A stretch of DNA of 64,000 nucleotides from Thereva unica (lineage: Eukaryota > Arthropoda > Insecta > Diptera > Therevidae): positions 160,223,850-160,287,849 of the forward strand of contig OX465283.1 of assembly GCA_949987705.1 (NCBI GenBank), given 5' to 3'. This document shows, piece after piece, positions 45,790-56,781 of this stretch. Position 1 is the first letter of the stretch. Every line of letters begins with the position of its first letter. The notes beneath the pieces were generated by a model. The model saw nothing but the letters and a program-made list of their open reading frames with translations. It was not told the origin of the DNA and did not search any database. Both the position numbers and the translations under genes were made by a program.

Positions 45790-46735
45790 CATTTCATAGT
45801 GGCTATTGCCAGGATATTAGATTATTATTTACCGCAAGTTATATATTTAAATCTTAGCAGATATGTTGAAATATTTTATTTATTATGATATTACATGAAA
45901 CAACAATGATTAATTGAAGAAACCTGAAAAAGTATGTCTTATAATAATATTTTTTTGAATTATGAAGTTTTAGTTTATATAAATAAACCGCTCTGTGTAA
46001 TACTAAAATACATACATACATAATATTTCTATATAAAAAAAATGCTCGCTAAACCAATTGTAACTATATATAGTTTTATTTAAAAGAGAACTACACAAGC
46101 GATTGTTTTTGTAATAAGTGTGGACCTGCATTGAATTTACGTTTAATCAAATATATAATATAATTTTGAATAATATAACCATCGTGCTATTTGAATTCAA
46201 AATAAAATGCCGTTTTTTGAAAATATTTTAAATTAAGTTGTATAAAGAAGTAGCAAAAAAAAATTAAGATTGTAAGAATGTTATGTTAATTTTTTCATGG
46301 TATAAATTCCTTTCACTATTTTTTTTCTTTTTTTTGTCAAATACGTACAAGCGCAGATATTTAGTTTAAGTATACTTATTATTATTCATTAATTTGCTTT
46401 GTAAAAAAAATTATAAATAGAATGGATACAAACACATTCTTCCGTCGCTAAAGACATTCAAAACGTGATGTTATTGTTGGTAAGATGTATACTTAAAATA
46501 ATAAAAACAAACAAACAAAACACTATTTAGTTCCAAGAATTAATTTTCATTATACAAATTATATTAAAAGAATTAGCTTTAAGATTGGTGATTAAATAAG
46601 TTACTTATAAAAACTATGAATGGTGTTTTATTACATTGTTTAATTGTAAGCAACATCTTTCCATACTTTTTATCAATTCTTTCTCAATTTTCCCACTAAA
46701 TATTACCTAATGACAGCTTAGATCGTTATCAGGTT
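45790..46735. other. Spargel 3'UTR and AT-rich spacer
   Basis: Very AT-rich. AATAAA at 45982-45987 (+) is a plausible spargel polyadenylation signal, 190 bp after the stop. No further gene seen. Confidence 0.45.
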
Positions 46736-46739
46736 TCCG

Positions 46740-46955
46740 AACTTTAGTGCGTAATCTCCCTTCATAGGAGTCATAGGGCTGCGGCCTCTGCTAATAGAGT
46801 TCTCCTCCACGTTGTCCTCGGTCTTCCAGCTTGCGGGGTTCTAGTCAAGGGCGTATTTGGCTAGATTTTCGTTCTCACTTCGCAAGGTGGCCAATCCAGT
46901 TCCATTTGTTTCGCCTGGGGTGGCAGCACAGAAGTCGTTTTAACTCATTACTCAT
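46740..46955 (-). mobile_element. LINE 3' fragment
   Basis: GCGGCCTCTGCTAATAGAGT, then TCTCCTCCACGTTGTCCT, is nearly identical to 32095-32135; on the minus strand both encode the GRPRTxWRR/LLAEAA tail of a CR1/RTE-type element. Confidence 0.65.
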
Positions 46956-47100
46956 TGGCACCTGTGCTGAAAGTCGAGTCGTGGCAAGTTGTTTGAGTCG
47001 AAGAAAGTGACGTCTCAGTTAAATAACAGCATAGGGGCCTAAACTCAAAACTCATCTTAGAATTTCCACTGTAGGCTCCTGTGCTGAAAGTCGAAATTCC
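46955..47100 (+). mobile_element. AAAGTCG-family MITE copy
   Basis: TGTGCTGAAAGTCGAGTCGT, AGTTGTTTGAGTCGAAGAAA, AGGGGCCTAAACTCAAAACT, TCCTGTGCTGAAAGTCGAAA: the same order as 45038-45240. Confidence 0.6.
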
Positions 47101-48595
47101 CGAATGCGTCTGCGGTAAGTGAATGAGAATTTCATAGTTTGTTTGTTGTTATCGAAAACATTGTGGGGTGCTACATGAACACCCAAAAGGTACGCAAAAC
47201 CGGGTTTAGAGACACACTGTGGCCACATTTTTAAACTTTAATCAAAACGCTGAACACCTATGCGAATTATTTTTCGATGCCCTGTTGTCAAAGTCGCGAT
47301 AGTACAGGCATTCCTTCACTTCTCTCTCTCTTCATTGTCTTCCGACTAGAGCTGCTGTTCAACATTGCACTCTATACGAAAAAAATAGATTAAGGGTGAT
47401 GAGACTCGAAAAAGCTTTCGATCACAGCTCAACCGATTGCCTACCATGGGGAATATTCGCCCATATTCTCAACCTATCGACATAGTAAGTAGGATGGATG
47501 AAAGATCACAAAAACCGATTCGTGAGCTTAGGTGTATGCTATGAAAAAGCCTGTTGGTCATGTGAAACGCCCTGTTTACCTTTTGAGGGTTTTGCAGTTC
47601 CTTCGCACATCACGAGAGGCTCTGTTCAGAGGAGTTCGAAAAAGATCGATTAGCATTTGTTAAAATTGATTTTCAACTTCCAATCATCACTATAGCATCC
47701 GATTGTCTGGAAGTCACGTTGCAAGAGCGACTGAATCGCTCCAATCTTCTGCACCGTTCTGTATATGCTAGTGCGAAATGGAGTGAACTTATTAGGCCAC
47801 TTGTAAAGATAAAAAAGAACGGCGAGTTTGCCGCATCCTGTTATTGAGAGATTGGCAGGGTAACTTTGTTACACCACTGCCATTTTCCGGTGACCTGGGC
47901 GTTGTTTAATATATTATTAAACAAAGAGGTTTATATGTCTGTAGCCACCAGGAGCAGATGAAGAAAAACTATGTTCGGTATACCATCTACTCCAGCCGAC
48001 TTCACATTCTTCACTGGCGGCCATTCTTCAAATGCGGTTTCATGCCTAAGTTCTTCGGTAACCCGATTCTGGTCAATTTGGCAGGTCGACCACCCTCCTC
48101 CTTTCACACCCTAGGCTCTGGGACCAGGTGACGGTGAAGTTTCATATTATTCGCTGGGCAGTCTTCATTGAATTCGATAATTGTTCGATTCTCAGATTAC
48201 CAAATTTCGATTTCATTAGATAATTTCAAGTGGTTCAGCAAGGCTCTATCCTAGAGGTGTGTTCAACGACTAAATTTCCTGATAGTAATCCACCTTCTCC
48301 TGTTTGTTCTTTATGCAATTATTACCGTCGAGATGACTGGTCTCTTCTGGATCTTTGTTCACAGACATCAGTAGTGCCTGGTTAGTCGGAGTCCTAGCGA
48401 TACGTAACTTGTCCAACCGGTTATGTGTTTTACTCCTAAAAATTTTATTTATCTGTGGGAACATGCTCGTACTGTTAGTTGCAGCATAAGTAACCACTCC
48501 ACCTTCCTTGTTCACGGGACTTAAATGTTGAAGCTTGAATAAAATACTTCAGCTAATCTAGTGAGTAAAGAAACAATAAAAAAACATATTTTATA
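47101..48595. other. Spacer with minor retroelement scraps
   Basis: Near 47405 the plus strand reads LEKAFDHSSTDCLPWGIFAH, an RT A-motif scrap. A minus-strand frame at 48270-48515 has no domain I recognise. Nothing intact. Confidence 0.4.
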
Positions 48596-51500
48596 TTAAT
48601 CTTTATTTTTTACGACTTTTCCATTTTCATCAAGTTTTTTCCCACGCTTCAGTGCCTCCTGTCGTCCTATCTCACGAAGTTCTGCTCGTCGCATGCGTCT
48701 TTCTGATCTTGTCTCCTCGCCAAAAGAAAAATATTTATACCGAAAATCTTCAACTGGCGCAACAGAATTGTAGAGTTTTTCACTCGGCTCGGAGACTTTT
48801 TCATATGTAAGTAGCCTTCGACAGGTCATCCCAGTTAGGGTTTGCTCTGAGTTGGAAATAAGCAGCAAGTTCTCATTTTTAGGGATTAGCTCTTCCGAAT
48901 AATCGTCTCTAAGGAGTTTGTAAAATAAAATTATTATTTTTTTTTTGTTTCGAAAAGTACCAGTCTTACTTATAAATAGGCAGCCAACAAACTAGTCTTC
49001 CGTTCATTTCCAAGTGGAACGCAGCGAACTCTAGCAAATCGGTGTATAAATTTTGCAGAGAGTAATGCGAAGTAGATGGATAGTGCGGGTTATTTTCGTC
49101 TGGATGAAACGGTTTCTTACTTATTTTCGTGTTGATTCTTTCTGTCGCCTCTCTTATACCATAGGGTGCTAAAATGTAACATCGTATAAGAGTCAAGATA
49201 TAATTTTTACAAGTTACGATCTGTTATGATGCTAGAAAATCTAATATCCGAGGACCATAGGGGATTAGAGAAGTCTGCGACAAGCGTATCAATATAGTAC
49301 TGGTCACATTTGTATTGCTTTAAGTTCGCTCGAATACTTTCATCCTTCTCTCGTTGCTTCTGCGTTATTCTGCTAGGCCGAGATTTTGCGTGCACCATTA
49401 AGTAATCAATGTCAGACCCAAGAACATATCCTATTAATTTTCATTGTTTTCAAATTCTCTATACTATTATTTTAAACATTTTACCTCCAAATACAGCTGC
49501 ACTTACTAAAAGTGATCCTGTACCAACAAACGGATCAAAAACCAGACTACCTTTCGTAACTAGCGCCTGATTTGCCATTAATAGACTCAGCTGTGGATCC
49601 ATACTGGTATTTCCAATAAATTTTCTCTCCCTTAGGGACAGCCCTTTTATTAAATTCCGTTGTCCGTTTGCAATCTAAATGTTTCAATGAATTTAAATGT
49701 TAATCTATAGAACTGCGACAAACTCACCCACCTGCCAAAAAGGACATCGTACGGAGTATCGGGGCTGTCTTGAGGATAAAGGCCATAAAATTCAATGTAG
49801 TACCACTCTACATCAGGTTTTCTTAAATCGACTTGCCCTTGTAGTGGTAAATAATCAAACAATTCAATCTTTTCTACCTTTTCGCTCTGAGTAAAATGCT
49901 TATTGTAAGTTTCGACAGTTATTTTAAAATTTGTTTGTTTACTAAAATATTGCTTCACACTTTCGGTGTTTTCTGCTATATAGTCTCTTACATTTTGGTG
50001 AAATTGCGGGATTGAATTGGAATGGCTCCATAGTTCTAGAACACACCGTAGTGATATAGAGCGTGAGGCCAAATTTCTTGCAGCTTCTTCTCCAGGCAAT
50101 TCAACGATCCAAAATGGATACTGAAAGTGAATTTTTAAAGTAAGTATACATTTCCTTTAAAAGCATTTTAAATTTCTAAATAGGTTTCTTTTAGATTTTT
50201 CTTCAAAAAACAAACAAAAAAACGCAAAGGCGGCCACCAGAAAAGTATTGTGCGGTTCGTAGTAGTGTTAGGCTATGTCGGCGGAGTTGAGGCTGATTGC
50301 GAAAACGCCAGACTAACTTAAGTACATCCAATTACTTTCCCTTTTCTCCTTTCCGTTCCCCCATTTCTAAGCTAAACGGGTACTTCGCTTTTCAATTGTA
50401 CCTTTTTTTTAGAAAAACATATAGAATGATTTGTAGGGCGTTCCACACCAGCACTAATCTCACGATTTTCCTGCATCCTTGCGCATGTGTCCCAATGCTA
50501 AGATTCGCCTGAGGAGTTCCTAATTTTAGAAAAAAGAAATGGTTTTACACACTTATTTCCAGCATTAGTGCTAATCTCACGATTTTCCTGCATCCTTGCG
50601 CATGTATCCCAATGCTAAGATTCGCCTGAGGAGTTCCTAATTTTAGAAAAAGAAATAGTTCCCCCTACGCCATCTAAATAAGCGTTTTCAATATGCTATT
50701 ATCACTTTCCAGCGAACCGATTTCGCACAACTTTAAAAATTCATAACTCGAAAACGGTAAGCGAGCGACAGTTAATTTTTCGAAAAATGGATTCTACGGG
50801 CCAAAATACATAAACAGTAAAAATTTCAAGAAAATCGGAGGTGGGTCATGGTATACTGTAGTTTTACCGGCTAACAAAAACACAATACCTTCTGGCTTCA
50901 AGGCGCTTCATTATCAAAGGTGAAGCTCCAAGAGCAACGCAGTGCCAGAAGAATCGTTGCTCGATTTGAGGGAGCTGCGAAAGGTGGAATCACCGAGAAG
51001 CAACAAGCTTCAGTAAGGTGGGCGACGCGGATCGTCAGCGAGCATTCTTCGGAAACTGACAACCCAACACCAAAGCGTCAGAGGTCCCTCGAGGAACCTA
51101 ATCACCCTAAGACTAAGCGTAGTAGGAAAGGTAACAATCTACTTCCTCCTACTACTAAGACCTATGGCCAACTGCTAAAAGGTCAAATCGTTATCGCCGT
51201 TATCGACGAAAGCGATCCAAATGGCACCATTCTGCCTGAGAAATAGAAGAAAATTGAGGTCTGGCTCACTCACTGAAATGTAATTTTCTTCAACTCAAAT
51301 GACGTGTGAGAGTTTTGGAGATGATAAACGCCCTTAGAGACGCAGCCTGTTACAGCCTGTTTTGATTTTCAACCTAACGTAGGGGTTACATTTCCACCTG
51401 TGATGGATCAGGACACTTAGGTAAGTGATGTTCACGCTTGCGATGTCCGTTAATACAAATTGATATGCGTTTTGATCCGCTAGGAGCGTTCCCGGGTTTG

Positions 51501-51999
51501 CAATTTCTTTAGTTAACCTCAACGTTCTAGTCTCTGTAATTACAGTTGCCGCGGCAGCCGGGGAGCTATTGTCAGCCCATACCAGAGTATCGTCCGCGTA
51601 CTGAATGCATGAAGAGCGCAGTTCAGATCGCAGCGCAGTTTAGACCCCTGCGGTACGCCAGAGTTCATTGCGAATTTATCAGACATCGTCTCACCCAAAT
51701 GTATTTCGCAGTTCTATTTGAAAGAAAGCTGTATACAATCTTGGAGATGTTAAAGGGGCAGTTCAATATGTAACCGTGCATTTTTTGTCCCTTAGATGAG
51801 ATGAATTCAATATATACCTGACTATTCTCTGTCAACCTTCTCCAGGTTATATTAAAGAGCTTCGTTAAGGAATGTATTTCCTAAAATATCCTGAATTAAT
51901 ATTTAAAACCAAAAACAAGAAAGTAATACTTACCGCTTCTCTAAAATCGACATGTTCTTGTGCAAACCACAAAATGTACTTTTTACATTTAGTTGCCAT
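48596..51999 (-). CDS. Trmt11: TRMT11, tRNA (guanine-N2-)-methyltransferase catalytic subunit
   Basis: Catalytic subunit of the enzyme that makes m2G at position 10 of cytosolic tRNAs, working with TRMT112. Seven minus-strand exons, 51999-51934, 51880-51818, 50120-49728, 49674-49485, 49430-49218, 49168-48970 and 48908-48596, join in phase to 478 aa (human 463). MATKCKKYILWFAQEHVDFR is the start. The 63-bp microexon 2 supplies EIHSLTKLFNITWRRLTENS, equivalent to human EIKSLLLLFG. The THUMP-like N-terminal region ends in FGRW. The SAM-binding motif DPFVGTGSLL is at 221-230. The catalytic DPPYG motif (308-312) is split by an intron inside the first Pro codon. RLVCWLPIYK and CRRLLTYEK match the family C-terminus. 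Intron 2 (1.7 kb) is expanded by repeats; the others are 49-54 bp or 61 bp. Drosophila CG1074 is probably the orthologue (memory). Confidence 0.94.
50454..50656. repeat. Tandem duplication, period 117 bp
   Basis: CTAATCTCACGATTTTCCTG begins at 50454 and again at 50571. About 85 bp are copied almost exactly, through GAGGAGTTCCTAATTTTAGA. The near-identity shows a recent duplication. It lies in TRMT11 intron 2. Confidence 0.85.
50915..51250 (+). mobile_element. LINE ORF1-like fragment in TRMT11 intron 2
   Basis: A 108-aa Lys/Arg/Pro-rich frame ending in TYGQLLKGQIVIAVIDESDP. The last part resembles the segment that follows the low-complexity region in ORF1 of Jockey/LOA-like elements. Assignment is by general resemblance only. 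Confidence 0.45.
51251..51817. other. Remainder of TRMT11 intron 2
   Basis: On the minus strand SCIQYADDTLVWADNS near 51560-51610 resembles an RT YADD motif. Otherwise unassigned. The donor of microexon 2 is at 51817-51816. Confidence 0.4.
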
Positions 52000-52880
52000 T
52001 GTTGCACCTCTTGAAAGAAACCGATTTTGATAAATTTTTGTTAGAGTTCACGAAGTCCATTCATGAATTTTGGCTAGAAGCAGTGAAATCCACGTGTTTT
52101 TATTTTTTTTAATAAAATCAACGTTTCGTAAATTATTGAAATGACAGGTTTATGTTTTCATATTTTAAAGGACAGGGTACAGCCGATGTACAGTATTATG
52201 AAATTCACGCTTCGTTCACATGAGCTTTTTCAAATCAATCAAAGAAATTATTGTGATTTACTTGACTCAGGCATACTTGAAGTCAGGACAAGTTATATGC
52301 AGATTTTGTTACTTGAAAACTATTTCAAGTATGCTTCAAGTAAGTCTGAAAACGTTATAAATTTCCGACAATTTTTTCGGATCTACTTGAGTTAAGCTGA
52401 CTTGAAGTCGATCCGAGGTTACATGATTTTCAAGTCGGCTTCAAGTATGCATGCACCGATGTCAGATTTACAGAAGAGCTCCCAAATAGCAAACAGCTGA
52501 TTTTGACAGTTGGCTGTTTAAAATGTTTATATTCTTGGGTTTGTTAAGTAATCATTCAATTTACTATTGAAGTAAATTGCTGACTTGATACTATAATAAC
52601 AGCTTTAAAAAAAGAAAGGTGAGATATCCTTCGTTTAAATTTTCGTTCACTTGTTGCATTTCATTATTTATCATAACTGAAATAATCTAGCTTAACTTGC
52701 TCCATTCGCTATGCATTGGGGAAATAAGTGTGCATTTACCACTAAGATTACGCATTTATGGGCGTAAACACAAGATTTAATTAATAATGATATTTCGAAC
52801 TCCTACTTGCCCTGCTTGTAGTGGACACACAACTACCAAAACATGACACAACAAGAATTTTTTTCTGTAGTTCTATTTTC
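52000..52880. other. TRMT11/LIPT2 divergent interval, left part
   Basis: It includes a patch (52255-52460) where TACTTGAA/TTCAAGTA and CTTGAAGT words repeat in both orientations, probably a diverged foldback element. No gene. Confidence 0.4.
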
Positions 52881-52882
52881 TA

Positions 52883-53211
52883 AGACCGGTTCTACACATT
52901 CAACTTTGCATTCCACTTTTTGACGTTCAATTCTGTCGCTCGTGTCTACACATTTTCAACTTTTCAAGAAGAAAATCGAAAGGCTCGGCTGTCACTGCTA
53001 TACGTATACACTCATATTCATACATATTCGCACACTCATAAAAATTTTGAACGAAAACACAAAAGTTGAACGCAAATTTCCATTCCATTCTGAGCTGCTT
53101 TCCATTTTCCTTTCAACTCTATTCTGTTTCAAACTTCGCATTGGAGTGAAAGAGAAAAAAAAGTTGAACGTCAAAAAGTTGAATGCAAAGTTGAATGTGT
53201 AGAACCGGTCT
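52883..53211. mobile_element. MITE with ~48-bp inverted ends, TA duplication
   Basis: AGACCGGTTCTACACATTCA at the left; the right end is its complement, and pairing continues through ACTTTGCATTC and TTTTTGACGTTCAA with one mismatch. TA lies outside each end (52881-52882, 53212-53213). 329 bp, no coding frame. Confidence 0.85.
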
Positions 53212-53299
53212 TATGGCCTTTTCGCTAATCAGTTTTACTTGGCTCGTACGCCGCAGCATTCGTCGATACGATGATACTTTCTGGGGCCCCCATAAAAAT

Positions 53300-53830
53300 G
53301 TGTGTGTACGATTTAGCCATATCTTAAGGCTCCCTTTCATACACAGGTCGACGGCAGGCCGTGGCCTGAAAGTACTCCCCTTGAAGCCAAGTATCGCCAC
53401 TCACCTCCCCGGCCGCCAACTGTTTGGTGTCTGCATCTGCAGTCCAAGTGAGGCCATGAACATTTTTGCACTTGAATTAACAGCCTGATATGCTAAATTG
53501 TCGTCTTCGCCAGTGTGTCTGTAGGATGTCGATCATGACATCACCTGCATGCCACGGCCTGTCAGGCCGATATCTGAAGTCCTCATTCCTTAGTCAGAAT
53601 GAGTATATTGTGTGGCCTTCATCGGGCCGTACCTGCCGACCTGGCCTGCCGGCGACCTGTAAGTAAATGAGAATCTTTAGTGGAGGAACATGTTTTACTT
53701 AATTTTACCCAGTTTTTTATGTTTCTTGAGGAAAAAAATTACGTGATATTTGGCGAAACCTCCCTCTCCCCCTGCTCTGCTATGGAATTTTCGCCCAGTT
53801 GAATTACGAGCCGATTCAATGGGCATCTTC
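53300..53830 (+). repeat. Dispersed repeat, copy B, interrupted by a MITE
   Basis: Matches copy A (60-430) on both sides of the insertion at 53327-53676: GTACGATTTAGCCATATCTT before it, and TTAGTGGAGGAACATGTTTT after it, then GATATTTGGCGAAACC. Confidence 0.7.
53327..53676. mobile_element. MITE with proven TTA target duplication
   Basis: Imperfect 34-bp inverted ends: left AGGCTCCCTTTCATACACAG then GTCGACGGCAGGCC; the right-end complement reads AGATTCTCATTTACTTACAG then GTCGCCGGCAGGCC. TTA flanks both sides (53324-53326, 53677-53679). The uninterrupted paralogue at 84-97 has a single TTA at this point, which confirms insertion. 350 bp. Confidence 0.85.
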
Positions 53831-54101
53831 AGGAAGAATTTCTTTTAGATTTAATTGTGTAATAAACGAGCAACTAAGCTTAACAATTCACACTGCTTAC
53901 ATGTTATCATTACTACATTTACCTTGACTAATAAGATTTACTTGTGGCCTTCAAAAAGTGCACTCATACGAATTCTGGTAAAATCACAACATCATCCACT
54001 GGATAACACTATCATTACTATCATTAATGCTCCGATAAACATCAAACCGGCTTCATAGAAACTATAAAGCGTTGTATTTGTTTACTTCCAGGTTCAATCA
54101 A

Positions 54102-54791
54102 ATGTCACGAGAAGTGTTTATATTTAACGCAAGTAAAACGAACTACTTAAAAGGATTACAAATTCAGAAGTTTTTCGAAAGTCAGTCGAAAAACAGAAAA
54201 AAGTTCTTAAACACATTAATTCTAACTGAACACGAACCAGTCTATACCATTGGGATACGAGACAAAAGCTACACCGAAGAGGACGAAAACCGCTTAAAAA
54301 AACTTGGTGCCGAGTTTCATCGAACGAATAGAGGTGGCCTAATAACGTTTCATGGACCAGGTCAACTAGTGGCCTATCCGATTATTAACTTAAAAAACTT
54401 CAAACCGAGCATGCGATGGTATATAGCAAATATCGAGTTTGCTGTAATTGATGTATGCAAAAAGTTTGGCATTAATGCTGCAACAACCAAAGACACTGGA
54501 ATATGGGTTAATGATAACAAAATCTGCGCGATTGGAGTTCATGCGTCGAGATACGTTACAACACACGGATTAGCATTAAACTGCAATACAGATCTTACAT
54601 GGTTTGACCATATTACGCCTTGTGGTATTATTGGAAAGGGTGTAACATCTGTTAGTAATGAAATTGAACAGTCTGTTACGGTTGATAAAGTAATACCATC
54701 TTTCTTGGATAGCTTTGCAAATTTGTTTGATTGTAAATTAATAAATATTGATAAGGACGAGACAGAGAATATTTTAAATAGTTGTAAATAA
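54102..54791 (+). CDS. LIPT2: Octanoyl-[acyl-carrier-protein] transferase (LIPT2/LipB), mitochondrial
   Basis: Transfers octanoyl from mitochondrial acyl-carrier protein to the H protein, the first step of lipoate synthesis for the 2-oxoacid dehydrogenases. Single coding exon, 229 aa (human 231). The start at 54102 follows TCAA; a polypyrimidine-AG just upstream (54092) may be a 5'UTR acceptor. Family signatures: EPVYTIG (45-51), RGGLITFHGPGQLVAYPI (77-94), DTGIWVNDNKICAIGVHASR (131-150) with catalytic Lys140, THGLALN (154-160), and DHITPCGI with catalytic Cys174. A lone AATAAA overlaps the stop codon, and further copies lie in the duplicated 3' flank. Drosophila CG9804 is the likely orthologue (memory). 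Confidence 0.95.
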   Translation: MSREVFIFNASKTNYLKGLQIQKFFESQSKNRKKFLNTLILTEHEPVYTIGIRDKSYTEEDENRLKKLGAEFHRTNRGGLITFHGPGQLVAYPIINLKNFKPSMRWYIANIEFAVIDVCKKFGINAATTKDTGIWVNDNKICAIGVHASRYVTTHGLALNCNTDLTWFDHITPCGIIGKGVTSVSNEIEQSVTVDKVIPSFLDSFANLFDCKLINIDKDETENILNSCK

Positions 54792-54842
54792 ATGTAAATA
54801 CACATACATACATACTTGTAAATAAATGTAAATAAACATACA
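54781..54842. repeat. Short duplication at the LIPT2 stop codon
   Basis: TTGTAAATAAATGTAAATA occurs at 54782 and again at about 54817, each followed by ACATACAT. The first copy contains the LIPT2 stop codon (TAA 54789-54791), so the duplication supplies extra AATAAA signals (54821, 54831). Confidence 0.7.
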
Positions 54843-55655
54843 TTGTACGGCCAATGTGTACCGCTTTTTACCCGTAGACTCAAAACTTCTCGTTGCCCAT
54901 GGTTTTCTCGTGAGATTTGGGATTTGATAATCCAGCGCGAGTCTATGTACCGGCGTTATCGTAGAACTAAATTTCACAGTTACGTAATTGACCACAAAGT
55001 GCTTCAAAATTGCATCAACCTCAAAGTCAAAGCTGCTAAACGTGAGTTCTATGCGCGCTAGCTTAATCCTAACTTAGATCCGAAACGAATTTGGTCTAAC
55101 CTTCGCTCACTTGGTGTTCATTCTTCTGTATCTGATCCTTTTGATGTTGAGCTCCTCAACTCATCATTCATCCTCTCTCCCCCGAGATATGATCGTCTCT
55201 TTTTCTCTAACTCCTCCTCCTCTGACTCGATCAGTATTGGTAGCTTTTACTTCCGCTGTGTTGATTCTTTAGAAGTTCTTGAATCTCTACTGTCTATTCC
55301 CTCGAACAGTATCGGCTTTGATGGTATTTCTCCGCGTTTTATCAAATCCTGCCTCCTCTAATTGCTGAACCTATCACTCATGTTTTTAACTATTGTCTCA
55401 CTCTGAATTCCCTTGGCTCTGGAAAAAAAGCCATTGTGGTTGCTTTATCCAAAAGACGGTCTCCATCTGATATATCTCTATCATTTCTCTTCCTCTGCCA
55501 CGTGTCTATGCTCCTCTCTTCTTTCTGATAGATTTCAATATGTTCGTCGCAATGGCAGAACATCCTCTCTTCTGCCGGTGTGTCAGGGGGTGCCTAAAGG
55601 CTCGATACTGGGTCCTCTTCTTTTTTCCCTGTACATCAATTATCGTCGTCGCTTA
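54843..55655 (+). mobile_element. Jockey-like LINE, RT N-terminal region
   Basis: Frames give PWFSREIWDLIIQRESMYRR, KVLQNCINLKVKAAKREFYA, LEVLESLLSIPSNSIGFDGI, SPRFIKS and CQGVPKGSILGPLLFSLYIN. Frameshifts occur every 100-250 bp. It ends abruptly in the block after LLFSLYIN, where a different LINE begins. Confidence 0.8.
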
Positions 55656-56608
55656 GCCACTTCTATTCAATGTTGTGATCGACGCGATTATGCGTGAAGC
55701 ATTCGATGGACGACTCGGAGATCGATACGACGACAACAACTTTGTAACGGACTTAATGTTCGCCGACGATAGCGCCGTCTTCGCCGACGCGGGTGCCAAA
55801 GCAACGGACATCTTATACGACTTTTCCCGTATCGCCCAGTCATACGGATTAAAAATCAATGCAGAGTAGACCAAAGTGCTCACAACGGACGGATCGAGGG
55901 CCAGCATTCACCTCGATGGAACCCAAATCGAACAGGTTTCGAGGCTCAAATATTTGGGTTCATTGGTTGAGGAAACGAAAGTAGCATCGACGTCCGACGT
56001 TCACAGCCGCATCGGCCAGGCAACAGCAACATTCGCCTCGCTCAAGTGGTGCATATGGAAACGAACAAATATTTCCATCAAAACAAAGGTACGCCTTTAC
56101 CGAACGTTGATCCTTACGATTCTTCTTTATGGATCTGAAACGCGGGCACTCTTCAAACTGGACGTTAAGAAGCTCGAGAATGCGATGCTTGAGGCAGGTC
56201 CTCGGTGTGTCACTACGCGGTCGCCTTCGAAACGAAACAGTCAGACAAAGATGCGATCAACAGACACTGATCGAAGAAGAAATGCAGAAGCTTCGACTAC
56301 GGTGGTTTGGACATGTTTGCCGAATGGATGATGACCGCTTGCTACGTAGACTTCTCTGGCGAGACCGTCCCGCAGGCTGGAGAATCCAGCGATCGGCACC
56401 GAAGAAAATTTGGCTAAAGAATGTCGAGGGTGACCTAAAGAATCAAGGGTTATCAGTTACCGCGGCTCGAGACGTCGCCAAAAACCGGCAAGAGTGGAAA
56501 CGAATCGTGAATAGAGTTCGAGACCCAGCGGCACCGACAGCAGCGTATCCGTTATAGGGACGTCCCGCTCGGACCGCCAGCTAACGGATCAAAGAAGAAG
56601 AAGAAGTT
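55656..56608 (+). mobile_element. RTE-like LINE, 5'-truncated, with intact 3' GAA tail
   Basis: Starts mid-RT at VIDAIMREAFDGR, then VTDLMFADDSAVFADAGAKA (FADD catalytic motif), IAQSYGLKINAE, a stop at 55867, then LTTDGSRASIHLDGTQIEQV, LTILLYGSETRALF, RCDQQTLIEEEMQKLRLRWF and HVCRMDDDRLLRRLLWRDRP. It ends ACCGCCAGCTAACGGATCAA plus (AGA)n. The least damaged copy of this family in the window. Confidence 0.85.
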
Positions 56609-56781
56609 ATTATAAAATCAAAGAGAAATAAAGTCACTTTCTTAAAATTCGTACATATTACATACATACATATATATTTTTGATTTTCATAAAAATATCA
56701 AATATATTTTAATTTAAACCTTAATAAATTGTGTATAATAATTTTAAAACAAATAAAATCTATTGCATTTATAAGTGTAGA
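56609..56781. other. AT-rich spacer at the 3' end of the EPG5-like gene
   Basis: AT-rich, with ACATACATACATATATAT simple sequence. No gene. Confidence 0.35.

Noticed and set aside
54072..54101. Upstream start for LIPT2
   Set aside because: The codon there is TTG; the first ATG is at 54102 and matches the family N-terminus.
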